A stretch of 57,539 nucleotides of DNA, taken from the NCBI RefSeq assembly GCF_013085345.1, contig NZ_JABFAJ010000014.1:1-57539 (forward strand). Direction: 5' to 3'. The stretch comes from Isoptericola sediminis. Lineage in GTDB: Bacteria; Actinomycetota; Actinomycetes; Actinomycetales; Cellulomonadaceae. Position 1 is the first letter of the stretch. Every line of letters starts with the position of its first letter. A program made the translations under genes and the position numbers. This document shows, one piece after another, positions 33,690-50,426 of this stretch. The notes below the pieces were generated by a model that was given only the letters and a program-made list of their open reading frames with translations, was not told the origin of the DNA and did no database searches.

Positions 33690-34634
33690 ATGGAAGTCCG
33701 GCACCTCGAGCTCCTGCGCGAGCTGGCGGACCGGGGCAGCATCTCCGCCGTCGCCGCAGCCACCCACCGCACGCCCTCCGCCGTGTCCCAGCAGCTACGC
33801 ACGGCCCAGCGCGAGCTCGGCGCCGCACTGGTGGAGCCGCACGGGCGCGGGGTCCGGCTGACCGACGCGGGCCGGCTGCTCGCGGACGGCGCGGTGGAGG
33901 TCGCCGTCGCGCTGTCCGCCGTCCAGGCGCGCTGGGACGCGTTCCGCGACGCGCCCGCGGGCACGGTCTCCGTGGCCGCCCTGCCGAGCGCCGCCACCTA
34001 CCTCTTCCCCGCGCTGGAGCGGGACCTGGCCGCGAGCGGCGTCGAGCTGCGACTGACCGAGCTCGATCTCGCCGAGGCGGAGTACGGGGCCATGACCGCC
34101 GACCACGACGTCGTCGTCGCGCACAGCATGACCAGCGTGCGGCCGCCCGGGACCGACGGTCTCGTCGTCGTGCCCGTCGTCGACGAACCGATCGACGTCG
34201 CGATGGCCACGCACCACCGTCTCGCGGTCCACGGCACCGTGTCGCCGGCCGACGTCGTCGACGAGGTCTGGGTGGGGGTGCCCCGGGGGTTCCCGTTCGA
34301 CACCGTGCTGCGCACCATCGAGCAGGCCACGGGGGCGCAGCTGGACGTGCGCCAGCGCCTGCTCGACAACCGGCTGGTGGAGGCCCTGGTCGCGACCAGC
34401 TCACGGCTGGCGGCGCTGCCCCGGTTCACCACGCCGGTCGATGACGGGCTCACGCTCCGTCCGCTGACCGGCGTCCCGGCCGTGCGTCACCTCTCCGCGG
34501 TGATGCGACCCGACCGCGCCCGACGCCGGGCCGTCCGACACGTGCTGGACAGCCTCACCGCCGCGGCCGCGGACACGGCCCGACGTCACGGCGTCGAGGG
34601 CCGCCGGCCCCGCGACGGTGCGACGCCGGCCTGA
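33690..34634 (+). CDS. LysR family transcriptional regulator
   Basis: This 314-residue regulator has an N-terminal winged HTH (MEVRHLELLRELADRGSISAVAAATHRTPSAVSQQLRTAQRELGAALVEPHGRGVRLTDAGR, residues 1-62) and a two-lobe substrate-binding domain (residues about 92-295). ATG 33690 follows TAGGCT by 6 nt, a leaderless start. It is divergent from the EamA exporter, a classic LysR-exporter pair such as LysG/LysE or EamA/LysR systems. The effector is probably the exporter's substrate and is unknown. Confidence 0.9.
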   Translation: MEVRHLELLRELADRGSISAVAAATHRTPSAVSQQLRTAQRELGAALVEPHGRGVRLTDAGRLLADGAVEVAVALSAVQARWDAFRDAPAGTVSVAALPSAATYLFPALERDLAASGVELRLTELDLAEAEYGAMTADHDVVVAHSMTSVRPPGTDGLVVVPVVDEPIDVAMATHHRLAVHGTVSPADVVDEVWVGVPRGFPFDTVLRTIEQATGAQLDVRQRLLDNRLVEALVATSSRLAALPRFTTPVDDGLTLRPLTGVPAVRHLSAVMRPDRARRRAVRHVLDSLTAAAADTARRHGVEGRRPRDGATPA

Positions 34635-34677
34635 CCGCCCGGGTTCCCTCCCCACCGCGAGCGGATGCCGCGGCCCG

Positions 34678-34751
34678 TGCCCCCGCCCGGGTTCGAACCG
34701 GGACTGGACCGGGTTTAAGCCGGCTGCCTCTGCCAGTTGGGCTACGGGGGC
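34678..34751 (-). tRNA. tRNA with anticodon UAA (Leu codon TTA), class I structure
   Basis: The complement folds as a full cloverleaf: acceptor GCCCCCG/CGGGGGC (7 bp perfect), D arm GCCC-loop with GG-AGGC, anticodon arm GCCGG-CTTAAAC-CCGGT, 5-nt variable loop, T arm CCCGG-TTCGAAC-CCGGG, discriminator A, no encoded CCA. Loop positions 34-36 read TAA, which decodes TTA (leucine). Leucine tRNAs normally have a long variable arm (class II); this one does not. It is preceded by -35 TCGACG and -10 TATCTT (34809-34836). Confidence 0.75.
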
Positions 34752-34808
34752 GTGCGGGACGACGATCGGGCGGCCTCGATCGACAGCTCCGGTCGCGATC
34801 GGCAGCTC

Positions 34809-34836
34809 AAGATACCGAACGGGACGGGAGCGTCGA
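34809..34836 (-). promoter_or_regulatory. promoter of the tRNA gene
   Basis: On the minus strand TCGACG (complement of 34831-34836) and TATCTT (complement of 34809-34814) are 16 bp apart, about 58 bp upstream of the tRNA 5' end. The assignment is by match to actinobacterial consensus only. Confidence 0.4.
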
Positions 34837-34868
34837 CCGGGACCGCCCGATGCGTGCTCGCCGGGACG

Positions 34869-36338
34869 TCAGCCGCCGTGCTCCGCCTTGGCCGCGGAGG
34901 CCTCCGCCTTCTGCTCGACCTTCTCACCCTGCTGCTTCGGAGGCACCGAGGCCTTGCGGAACTCGTCGCGCGGGTCGTGCAGCGAACCGAGGGAGACGAT
35001 CTCGCGACCCATGAGGAACTGGCCGATCCAGCCGATGAGGATGCGGAACTTCCGGTTGCCCGTCGGCATCGCCATGACGTGGTAGCTGCGGTGGGCGAGC
35101 CAGGCGAGGGGGCCCTTGAGCTTGACGAAGCCGAACAGCTCCGCCACGCCCTTGTACAGGCCGAGGGAGGCGACCACGCCGATGTTCTTGTGCTTGTACT
35201 CCACCAGCGACTCGCCCTTGAGCTGGGCGATCAGGTTGTCCGCGAGCTGGGTGGCCTCGCGGATCGCGTGCTGCGCGTTCGGCGGGCAGAACGAGCCGGG
35301 GTTGAGCAGGTCCGGCACCGCGGCGCAGTCACCGGCGGCCCAGGCGTCCGGGACGACCTCGCCCTCGGTGCCGTCCTCGTTCGTCCGCGCGACCTGCAGC
35401 GTCGGCAGGACCGTGACGCGACCCATCTTGTCGCTCGGCAGGTCGGAGCTGTCCTTGATGACCGGGTTCGCCTTGACGCCGGCCGTCCACACGATCGTCT
35501 CGGTGTCGAACTCGACACCCGTGGAGGTCACGACGTGGCCGTCCTCGCAGGAGGACAGGAACGTGTTGAGGTGGAACTCGATGCCGCGCTTCTTCATCTC
35601 CTCGAGCGCCCACTCGCCCATGGGCTCGGAGACCTCCGGCAGGATGCGGCCGGCGCCCTCGATCATGACGAACCGCAGGTCCGACTCCTCGATGGTCGGG
35701 TAGTTGCGGGTCGCGTAGCGCGCCATGTCCTCGATCTCGGCGAGCGCCTCGATCCCCGCGAAGCCGCCGCCGACGAAGGTGAAGGTCAGCATCCGCTCGC
35801 GCAGGTCGGCGTCCCACGTGGACGAGGCGACGTCCATGCGGTTGAGCACGTGGTTGCGCACCGCGATGGCTTCCTCGACGTTCTTGAAGCCGATGGCGTT
35901 CTCCGCCAGGCCCGGGATGGGCAGCGTGCGCGAGACCGAGCCGAGGCCGACGACGAGGTGGTCGTAGGAGACCTCGTAGTCCATGCCCTCCTCGGGCGAG
36001 ATCGTGACCTTCTTGTCGCCGTGGGCGATGTTCGTGACCTTGCCCTGCAGCACGTCGATGCCCTTGAGGGCGATCCGGTGCGGGGCGACCACGTCGCGCG
36101 CGTCGATCGACCCGGCGCCGGCCTCCGGCAGGAAGGGCGCGTACGTCATGTAGGGGCGCGGGTCCACGACGACGATCGCCGCCTCGCGCTTGCCGAGCTT
36201 CTTGCGCAGCCGGCGCGCCACGTACAGCCCGACGGAGCCACCGCCGAGCACGACGATGCGAGGCACCTTGCGGGGGCGCGGTGCGGGCGCGGGCGCGTCC
36301 TGGGCAGGGTTGTCCGTCGACAGAACGTTCTGAGGCAT
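34869..36338 (-). CDS. ndh: type II NADH dehydrogenase (NAD(P)/FAD-dependent oxidoreductase)
   Basis: This 489-residue flavoprotein transfers electrons from NADH to menaquinone without pumping protons. The FAD motif is VPRIVVLGGGSVGLYVARRL (residues about 27-46). The second Rossmann motif is LTFTFVGGGFAGIEALAEIEDMA, and AAGDCAAVPDLLNPGSFCPPNAQHA carries the second FAD Asp. The C-terminal amphipathic helices (WLAHRSYHVMAMPTG) attach it to the membrane. The ATG at 36336-36338 is 7 nt after TAGACT, a leaderless start; a GTG 6 nt further up is less likely. Confidence 0.9.
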   Translation of the reverse strand: MPQNVLSTDNPAQDAPAPAPRPRKVPRIVVLGGGSVGLYVARRLRKKLGKREAAIVVVDPRPYMTYAPFLPEAGAGSIDARDVVAPHRIALKGIDVLQGKVTNIAHGDKKVTISPEEGMDYEVSYDHLVVGLGSVSRTLPIPGLAENAIGFKNVEEAIAVRNHVLNRMDVASSTWDADLRERMLTFTFVGGGFAGIEALAEIEDMARYATRNYPTIEESDLRFVMIEGAGRILPEVSEPMGEWALEEMKKRGIEFHLNTFLSSCEDGHVVTSTGVEFDTETIVWTAGVKANPVIKDSSDLPSDKMGRVTVLPTLQVARTNEDGTEGEVVPDAWAAGDCAAVPDLLNPGSFCPPNAQHAIREATQLADNLIAQLKGESLVEYKHKNIGVVASLGLYKGVAELFGFVKLKGPLAWLAHRSYHVMAMPTGNRKFRILIGWIGQFLMGREIVSLGSLHDPRDEFRKASVPPKQQGEKVEQKAEASAAKAEHGG

Positions 36339-36345
36339 GACCACC

Positions 36346-36351
36346 AGTCTA
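36346..36351 (-). promoter_or_regulatory. -10 box of ndh
   Basis: TAGACT on the minus strand lies 7 nt before ATG 36338 and implies a leaderless ndh transcript. Confidence 0.5.
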
Positions 36352-36464
36352 CGACTGCCTCACCTCGGATCGCACGGGAGGTGACGGCCTGTGCCGACCA
36401 TCACCGCCCCGGACCGCTGTGACCAGGCGTTTGCGCCGACATCGCGCCACAGGATCGACAGAAC

Positions 36465-36483
36465 GGACACCCCGAAGGTGTCC
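36465..36483 (-). terminator. hairpin after ppx
   Basis: GGACACC-CCGAA-GGTGTCC is a perfect 7-bp stem, 17 bp beyond the stop of the minus-strand ppx gene and upstream of ndh. Confidence 0.5.
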
Positions 36484-36500
36484 ACGATGTGATCGATCGG

Positions 36501-37451
36501 TCAGACGAGGGACAGCGCGATGCCGTCGAGGATGTCGCTCTCGCTCGTGACGACCTCGGTGAGACCACCACCGGTCGCGGCGACGTCGTCGCGCACCCGG
36601 GCCACGATCTGCGACCAGATCAGCGCACCCGCACCGATCACGTCGGCCCGGCCCGGGTGCATGAACCCCAGCGCGAGCCGCTCCTCGCGAGTACGCCGCA
36701 GCAGGTCGTCGCAGGCCGTCAGCACGTCGTCGACGGCGAGCACGGTGCCGTTGATGGCGTCCCGCTGGTAGCTCGGCAGCCGCAGGGCGTGCGCCGTCAC
36801 CGACGTCACCGAGCCCGCGAGCCCCACGAGAGTGGCGGCGCGTCCCAGCGGCACGGCCCGGGCGGCCTCGTCGAGGGCCGCGTCGACGTCGGCCCGCGCC
36901 GCGGCGACCTCGTCGGCCGTCGGCGGGTCGGACGGCAGATGCCGTTCGGTGAGGCGCACCGAGCCGACGTCCATGGACACGGCGGCGTCCGGCGTCGTCG
37001 TGCCGAGCACCAGCTCGGTGGAACCGCCGCCGAGGTCGACCACGAGGTAGGGGCCGGGGTGGGCCGCGGCCTCACCGCTCGTCGCGCCGCGGAAGGACAG
37101 CTCGGCCTCCTCCCGGCCGGTGATGACCTCCGGGTCCACGCCGAGCGCGGCACGCACGCCCGCGACGAACTCGTCCCGGTTGCGGGCGTCACGGGTGGCG
37201 GACGTCGCCACGAACCGGACCCGGGTCGCACCGAGCTCGGCCGCGACCTTCGCGTACTCGCGCGACGCTGCCAGGGTGCGCTCGAGCGCCCAGGGCGCCA
37301 GCTCACCGGTGCGGTCGACGCCCTGGCCGAGGCGCACGATCTCCATCCTGCGGTCCAGCTCGGTCAGGGTGCCGTCGGCGGCGACGTCCGCCACCAGGAG
37401 GCGGATGGAGTTCGTACCGCAGTCCACGGCGGCCACACGGGTGCTGCTCAT
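36501..37451 (-). CDS. ppx: Ppx/GppA family exopolyphosphatase
   Basis: This 316-residue member of the ASKHA fold hydrolyses polyphosphate or (p)ppGpp-type phosphates. The phosphate loops are TRVAAVDCGTNSIRLLVAD (residues 3-22) and YLVVDLGGGSTELVLG (about 136-151). ITGREEAELSFRGA holds the catalytic Glu region. It is the short single-domain type, as in mycobacterial Ppx1/Ppx2. It is last in the eno-FtsB-DUF501-ppx series. The start is ATG 37451 or the adjoining GTG 37454; an AGAAGG lies 10 or 7 nt upstream. Confidence 0.9.
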   Translation of the reverse strand: MSSTRVAAVDCGTNSIRLLVADVAADGTLTELDRRMEIVRLGQGVDRTGELAPWALERTLAASREYAKVAAELGATRVRFVATSATRDARNRDEFVAGVRAALGVDPEVITGREEAELSFRGATSGEAAAHPGPYLVVDLGGGSTELVLGTTTPDAAVSMDVGSVRLTERHLPSDPPTADEVAAARADVDAALDEAARAVPLGRAATLVGLAGSVTSVTAHALRLPSYQRDAINGTVLAVDDVLTACDDLLRRTREERLALGFMHPGRADVIGAGALIWSQIVARVRDDVAATGGGLTEVVTSESDILDGIALSLV

Positions 37452-37491
37452 CACGGACGCACCTTCTCACCCCGGACCGACACGTGCGACG

Positions 37492-38031
37492 TCAGCACGA
37501 GCACCGGTCCGGGCGCCACTGGTCCCGGACCATCGCCAGCGCCTCGTCACCCAGCGGGTTCACCCCGGGGCCGGCGGCGAGGCTGTGCGCGACCAGCACG
37601 TGCAGGCACTTGACGCGGGTCGGCATCCCCCCGGCCGAGATGCCCTCGATCTCCTCCACCCGACCGAGCTCGGCCCGGCGTGCCAGGTAGTGCTCGTGAG
37701 CGGCCCGGTAGGCGGCGGCGAGCTCGTCGTCGACGGCGAGCCGGTCGGTCATCTCCTTCATGACACCCTCGGCCTCGAGCCGAGAGGCCGCGGCGACGGC
37801 GCCGGGGTGGGTCAGGTAGTACGTCGTCGGGAAGGGCGTGCCGTCCGGCAGCCGCGGCGCGGTGCGCGCCACCAGCGGGCGCCCGCACACGCACCGTGCG
37901 GCGATGCCGACGACGCCGCGCGGCGTCCGGCCGAGCTGTTCGGCCATCACCTCGAGGTCATGAGGGGTCGCGACGGTCGGGTCGTCGCCGGGTGCCGGCG
38001 CGGGGGACGGGGTGGAGGGTTCGGGACTCAC
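37492..38031 (-). CDS. DUF501 domain protein
   Basis: This 179-residue protein contains LEVMAEQLGRTPRGVVGIAARCVCGRPLVARTAPRLPDGTPFPTTYYLTHP and GMPTRVKCLHVLVAHSLAAGPGVNPLGDEALA, the DUF501 signature with conserved CxC and CLH residues that may bind a metal. The family is always found between ftsB-like and ppx genes in actinobacteria and is uncharacterised. GTG 38029-38031 lies 4 bp after the FtsB-like stop, so the two are coupled. Confidence 0.9.
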   Translation of the reverse strand: MSPEPSTPSPAPAPGDDPTVATPHDLEVMAEQLGRTPRGVVGIAARCVCGRPLVARTAPRLPDGTPFPTTYYLTHPGAVAAASRLEAEGVMKEMTDRLAVDDELAAAYRAAHEHYLARRAELGRVEEIEGISAGGMPTRVKCLHVLVAHSLAAGPGVNPLGDEALAMVRDQWRPDRCSC

Positions 38032-38035
38032 CCGG

Positions 38036-38704
38036 TCATTGTCCCCCGCCGGAGTCGGGGGTCTCCACGTCGGCCGGATCGTCGACCGTCCCGGGGTCCA
38101 CCACGGCGCGATCCGCGGCCTGCACCGACTCCCACATCGCCTGGTACCACGGGGCACCGGTGGTGCCGGGGCCGACAGCCGGGGCAGGGTCGGTCGTCGT
38201 CTCCGGCTCGTCGTCGACCTCGATCTCCTCGGCGTCGACGACACGCCAGGCGGTGTCCCCGGGCAGCACGAAGTTCAGGCGGCTCCGGGCCTGCTGGATG
38301 ACGTACGTCCGGTCGTCCCAGCGCGCCAGCTCGTTCTCCAGCTGGTCCCGTTCGGCCTGGTTGGCCGTCAGCTCCGCCCGCAGGCGATCGATCTCCGCCT
38401 GCTGCTGCACCGCGCCGCGCACGGTCGGCAGGAGCAGGACGAACGCGAGGAGCACGACGACCGAGAGCACGATGAGCCGGACCGTGAGCACCTCGGGCAG
38501 GACCAGCCCGAAGCGGCTGCGGCGCCGTTCGTCCCGCGACGGCCCGGCCGGGCGGCGCGAGGCGCCGCTCGGGGCGGACGCCGACGACGAGGACGCCCGC
38601 GGGCGGCCGGCGCCGGTGCGCGACGTCGGCCGCGGTCCGGGATGGCCGGTCGGGCGCGTCGGACCCCGGCGGGTTCGGGGCGTGGTCGGACGACGGGAGG
38701 ACAC
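38036..38704 (-). CDS. FtsB/DivIC-like septum formation protein
   Basis: This 222-residue type II membrane protein has a long basic, disordered cytoplasmic N-terminus (residues 1-70), one transmembrane helix (VRLIVLSVVVLLAFVLLLPTV, about 75-95) and an extracytoplasmic leucine-zipper coiled coil (QQQAEIDRLRAELTANQAERDQLENELARWDDRTYVIQQARSRLNFVLPGD). The last 65 residues are acidic and Pro-rich. This is the FtsB/DivIC architecture, a partner of FtsL and FtsQ at the division site. GTG 38704 lies 6 nt after CACAAT. It lies downstream of eno, beyond the repeat arrays. Confidence 0.87.
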   Translation of the reverse strand: MSSRRPTTPRTRRGPTRPTGHPGPRPTSRTGAGRPRASSSSASAPSGASRRPAGPSRDERRRSRFGLVLPEVLTVRLIVLSVVVLLAFVLLLPTVRGAVQQQAEIDRLRAELTANQAERDQLENELARWDDRTYVIQQARSRLNFVLPGDTAWRVVDAEEIEVDDEPETTTDPAPAVGPGTTGAPWYQAMWESVQAADRAVVDPGTVDDPADVETPDSGGGQ

Positions 38705-38773
38705 GTCCCGATTGTGCCGGTCCACGGGGCGTGAACGGCACACCCCGCCCCGGCGCGCCCGCGCCCGGGCCGA

Positions 38774-38877
38774 CCACGAGTCAGGACCGACGTGCGCGAG
38801 TCAGGCCGGTCGCGGGCGAGTCAGGACCGATGCGCGCGAGTCAGGCCGACCCAGCACCAGTCAGGACCGTGATGCCC
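38774..38877 (+). repeat. 20-bp-phased repeat array (locus 2, forward on plus strand)
   Basis: GAGTCAGG (CAGTCAGG in the last) begins at 38778, 38798, 38818, 38838 and 38858, exactly 20 bp apart. The variable halves are GC-rich. On the eno transcript this is the distal, reverse half of the pair. Confidence 0.85.
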
Positions 38878-38886
38878 GGCCCAGGA

Positions 38887-38935
38887 ACGACGACGGCCGG
38901 CCGCCCTCGCGGAGGGGCGACCGGCCATCGGTCGT
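38887..38935 (-). terminator. central hairpin between repeat halves, probable eno terminator
   Basis: GGCCGG-rich arms (38895-38908 with 38912-38926) with an outer ACGAC/GTCGT pair form a strong stem between the two arrays, about 125-170 nt after the eno stop. Confidence 0.55.
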
Positions 38936-38948
38936 ACCGGCTTCTCAT

Positions 38949-39060
38949 CCTGACCCGTCCGGATCAGTCCTGACTCGCGCGCATCGGTCCTGACCCGTCC
39001 GGATCAGTCCTGACCCGCGCAGAGGTGCTCTGACCCGCGCGCGGCGGTCCTGACCCGGCG

Positions 39061-39063
<3 letters not shown>
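38949..39063 (-). repeat. 20-bp-phased repeat array (locus 2, proximal to eno)
   Basis: CCTGACYCG cores start at 38949, 38969, 38989, 39009, 39029 (CTCTGACCCG) and 39049, exactly 20 bp apart, the last touching the eno stop codon. Read in the eno direction they are CGRGTCAGG units. Bases 38969-38994 are a perfect 26-nt reverse complement of 38820-38845 in the other half. Confidence 0.88.
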
Positions 39064-41298
<2,235 letters not shown>

Positions 41299-41307
41299 TC
41301 AGGGCGC

Positions 41308-43995
<2,688 letters not shown>

Positions 43996-44013
43996 GGCTC
44001 CCTTGCCTTCCTC

Positions 44014-44910
44014 TCAGCTCCGGGCGGAAGGATCGCTCCGCCCGTCGGCGCGTGTGGGCAGGACTGTACGGGTGCGGCGCCGCGCTGTCACAAGATCGAT
44101 GATCCGCCCCGCGGCCTCCTCCAGGGCCAGCGTGGTGGTGTCCAGCACCGGGCAGCCGAGCCGGCGCTGCACCTGGGCGACGTCGTCGAGCTCGTCGACG
44201 ATGCGCGCCAGGTCGGCGTACCCGCCGAGGCTCCCGGAGCCCTGCCGGGCGGCCCCCATGAGGTCCACCCGGCGCCGGCGGATCGACACGAGGCGCTCCG
44301 GGTCGATGGTCAGCCCGACGATCTTCCAGGAGTCGACCCGGAACAGCTCCGGCGGCGGCGGGACGCCGGCGACGAGGGGGATGTTCGCGGTCCGGTAGCC
44401 CAGGTAGCCGAGGTACATCGACAGGGGCGTCTTGCCGGTGCGCGAGGCGCCGACCAGGACGATCTGCGCCTCCTGGAGCCCGTCCGGCGTGACGTGACCG
44501 TCGTCGTTGGCGATCGCGAACTCCATCGCGTGGATGCGCTCGAAGTAGTCGGCCGCGAGCCCCACCGGCTGGACGAGCCGGGCGGGTTCGGCCCCCGTCC
44601 GAGCGGTGACGGCGTCCAGGGCCGGGGTGAGCAGGTCGGCGCACGGGATGTCCAGCTCGGCGCACCGGTCGATGACCTGCCCGTGCAGCACCTCGTCCAC
44701 GACGGTGCAGAACACGACGGCCAGGTCCGGGTCGGCGCGCAGCTGCTCCACGACGTCGTCGAGCCCCTCCTGGCTGTGCAGGCGCGGGTGCCGCACCACG
44801 ACGACCTCGAGCTCGGGGTACTGCGCCTGGACCGCTCGGCCCACCCGCGCACCGGTGTCACCGGTGGAGTCCGCGACGACGTGGATGACGACGCGCTCGG
44901 AGGTGATCAT
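44014..44910 (-). CDS. PPDK/PEP synthase regulatory protein (kinase and pyrophosphorylase, DUF299)
   Basis: This 298-residue regulator phosphorylates a Thr of PPDK with ADP and removes the phosphate with Pi. The P-loop IVLVGASRTGKTPLSMYLGYLGYRTANIPLV (about residues 150-180) is the family signature, and VVIHVVADSTGDT opens the protein. It is the bacterial DUF299 family, and operon position with ppdK supports PPDK rather than PEP synthase as target. ATG 44910 is 6 nt after TAGCCT, so the operon transcript is probably leaderless. Confidence 0.93.
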   Translation of the reverse strand: MITSERVVIHVVADSTGDTGARVGRAVQAQYPELEVVVVRHPRLHSQEGLDDVVEQLRADPDLAVVFCTVVDEVLHGQVIDRCAELDIPCADLLTPALDAVTARTGAEPARLVQPVGLAADYFERIHAMEFAIANDDGHVTPDGLQEAQIVLVGASRTGKTPLSMYLGYLGYRTANIPLVAGVPPPPELFRVDSWKIVGLTIDPERLVSIRRRRVDLMGAARQGSGSLGGYADLARIVDELDDVAQVQRRLGCPVLDTTTLALEEAAGRIIDLVTARRRTRTVLPTRADGRSDPSARS

Positions 44911-44964
44911 GCGCCCAGGCTAGGCCCGGGGACCGTCGTCGCGCCGGGTGGGCCGGGCGCGTCG

Positions 44965-48573
<3,609 letters not shown>

Positions 48574-48684
48574 GAGAGTCCTTCGTGCGCACGGCGACGG
48601 GCCCACCTCGCCCCGGGGCGGGGCGTGCGGGCTGGCGTCCTCAGGATACGGCGGGTGACGCGGGCCCGGCGGGGCCCGACCCGG

Positions 48685-49287
48685 TCAGGCTCGGGCGTGG
48701 TACCGGCCCTGCGCCGCGAGCAGGCCCTCGGTGGCGACCATCTCGACGGCGTCGGCCGCGTCGACGAGCAGCATCGGCAGCTCCTTGCGCTCGGACCCGG
48801 AGAAGTCCTTGAGCACGTAGTCCGCGGTGTCCATCCGTCCCGGCGGGCGCCCGACGCCGACGCGCACCCGGGTGTAGTCGCGGGTACCCAGCGCCTTGGA
48901 GATGTCCCGCAGGCCGTTGTGGCCGCCCTCGCCCCCACCGGTCTTCAGCTTGAGGGAGTCGAAGGGGATGTCGACCTCGTCGTGCACGACCAGCACGCGG
49001 TCGGCCCCGATGCCGTAGTAGGAGGCCAGCGCCGACGTCGGGCCGCCGGAGGTGTTCATGTAGGTCGTGGGCTTGGCCAGCACGACGCGGGGCCCGGGGG
49101 CGCCGCCGGGCAGGACCCCGAGCCGCGCCTCGGCGACGGCCGCCTGGGCGCGGGGGTGCTTGGCGAACCGGCTGCCGGTGCGCTCCGCCAGGACGTCGAG
49201 CACCATGTGGCCGACGTTGTGGCGGTTGCCGGCGTAGCGGGGCCCGGGGTTGCCGAGGCCCACCACCAGCCAGGGTCCGTCAGCCAT
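48685..49287 (-). CDS. pth: peptidyl-tRNA hydrolase
   Basis: This 200-residue enzyme recycles peptidyl-tRNA released during aborted translation. Conserved residues are in [26 protein letters not shown] (catalytic His in NRHNVG), [40 protein letters not shown] and [16 protein letters not shown] precedes ATG 49287. It follows rplY, with a terminator between, as in many actinobacteria. Confidence 0.96.
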   Translation of the reverse strand: MADGPWLVVGLGNPGPRYAGNRHNVGHMVLDVLAERTGSRFAKHPRAQAAVAEARLGVLPGGAPGPRVVLAKPTTYMNTSGGPTSALASYYGIGADRVLVVHDEVDIPFDSLKLKTGGGEGGHNGLRDISKALGTRDYTRVRVGVGRPPGRMDTADYVLKDFSGSERKELPMLLVDAADAVEMVATEGLLAAQGRYHARA

Positions 49288-49359
49288 GCTCGTCTCCCAT
49301 CGGTCGGTCGGGTCGGGGCGCCCCGGTGCGGGTCAGCGCCGACTCTAGCCGGACGGCGA

Positions 49360-49399
49360 AGGGCCCGACGGCGAGACGTGTGGTCCGCCGTCGGGCCCT
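49360..49399 (-). terminator. terminator of rplY
   Basis: A perfect 14-bp stem (49360-49373 with 49386-49399, 12-nt loop) lies 62 bp beyond the rplY stop on the minus strand and upstream of pth. Confidence 0.75.
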
Positions 49400-49461
49400 G
49401 GCGCGATGTCGCGGCGCGGTGCGGCGCCCGGCCGTGGCCGGACGGTCCGCTCAGGCCGGGA

Positions 49462-50082
49462 TCACTCCGCGGAGGACTCGCCCTCGGCCTGCTCGCCCTC
49501 GGCCGACGCGGCGGACTCCTCCTCGGCCTCCTCGGCCGACTCCTCGCCGCGCGGCTCGGTGATCGTCACGACCGCGTGCTCCGGGTCGGTCAGCAGCGTG
49601 ACGCCCTTCGGCATCTCGAGGTCGCCCGCGTGGATGTTGTCGCCGGACTCGCGACCCTCGATCGAGACGTGGATGTACTCCGGGATGCTCGTGGCGTCGG
49701 TCTCGACGGACACGGTCTGCGACTCGACGAAGTGGATCGTGCCGGGGGCGGACTCGCCGTCGACCTGGATCCAGACGTCCACGGCGATCTTCTCGCCCTT
49801 CTTCACCAGCAGCAGGTCGATGTGCTCGATGTTCCAGGTCACGGGGTGGCGCTGGATGTCCTTGACGACGGCGAGCTCGGTGCCGTTGTCGAAGGAGAGC
49901 TCGATGAGGGCGTTGGTGTGACGCACGGCCAGCATCGTGGCGTGGCCCGGCAGCGTGACGTGGACCGGGTCCGTGCCGTGGCCGTACAGGACGGCGGGGA
50001 TGTTGTTCGCACGGCGGATACGACGGGCAGCGCCCTTGCCGAACTCGGTGCGGACCTCGGAGGCGAGCTTGATCTCGGCCAT
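49462..50082 (-). CDS. rplY: 50S ribosomal protein L25 (CTC form)
   Basis: This 206-residue protein combines the 5S rRNA-binding L25 domain (EIKLASEVRTEFGKGAARRIRRANNIPAVLYGHGTDPVHVTL, residues 2-90) with the C-terminal CTC beta domain (about 95-185) and an acidic Glu/Ala tail. This is the long, stress-associated form. ATG 50082 follows AGGAGTG. A structured leader of about 265 nt precedes it, and a terminator follows. Confidence 0.95.
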   Translation of the reverse strand: MAEIKLASEVRTEFGKGAARRIRRANNIPAVLYGHGTDPVHVTLPGHATMLAVRHTNALIELSFDNGTELAVVKDIQRHPVTWNIEHIDLLLVKKGEKIAVDVWIQVDGESAPGTIHFVESQTVSVETDATSIPEYIHVSIEGRESGDNIHAGDLEMPKGVTLLTDPEHAVVTITEPRGEESAEEAEEESAASAEGEQAEGESSAE

Positions 50083-50348
50083 GGGGATCACTCCTGGGAA
50101 GACTGTGCGTGCCGGCGGACGGAACAGGACCACCGGCTGCCCGCGACCGAAACCGGTGCGGACGGGCGGCTGCGTCGGCGTGGGGCACGTGACGGACACG
50201 ACCGCGGGACGCCGCACGGGCGGGACGACGTCACCGCACCGGCAGCCGCCCAGTCGATCACGGAGGTCCGACGCAGTCCCTGCGTCGAGCAGCACGACCC
50301 GGTCGGATCCGCTGCCCGTCAGACGTCCCTCGCCGAGGCAACCGGTCT
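50083..50348 (-). promoter_or_regulatory. long structured 5' leader of rplY
   Basis: The gene-free stretch 50083-50426 contains a minus-strand -10 TACAGT (complement of 50349-50354). Downstream of it are a GACGCAG-TCC-CTGCGTC hairpin (50270-50286) and a 10-bp inverted repeat GGGCGGCTGC/GCAGCCGCCC (50164-50173 with 50242-50251). The result is a transcript leader of about 260 nt with two stems. Autogenous control by L25 is possible. No short ORF is convincing here. Confidence 0.4.
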
Positions 50349-50426
50349 ACTGTACCCGGTCCGCGGACGTCGAGGAAACCTCCGCGGGCGTGCACCGGCT
50401 CACGCCGGCGCACGCCCCGGCGGGGA

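Noticed and set aside
34678-34751. tRNA as a phage or genomic island attachment site
   Set aside because: No integrase and no direct repeat of the tRNA 3' end is visible nearby.
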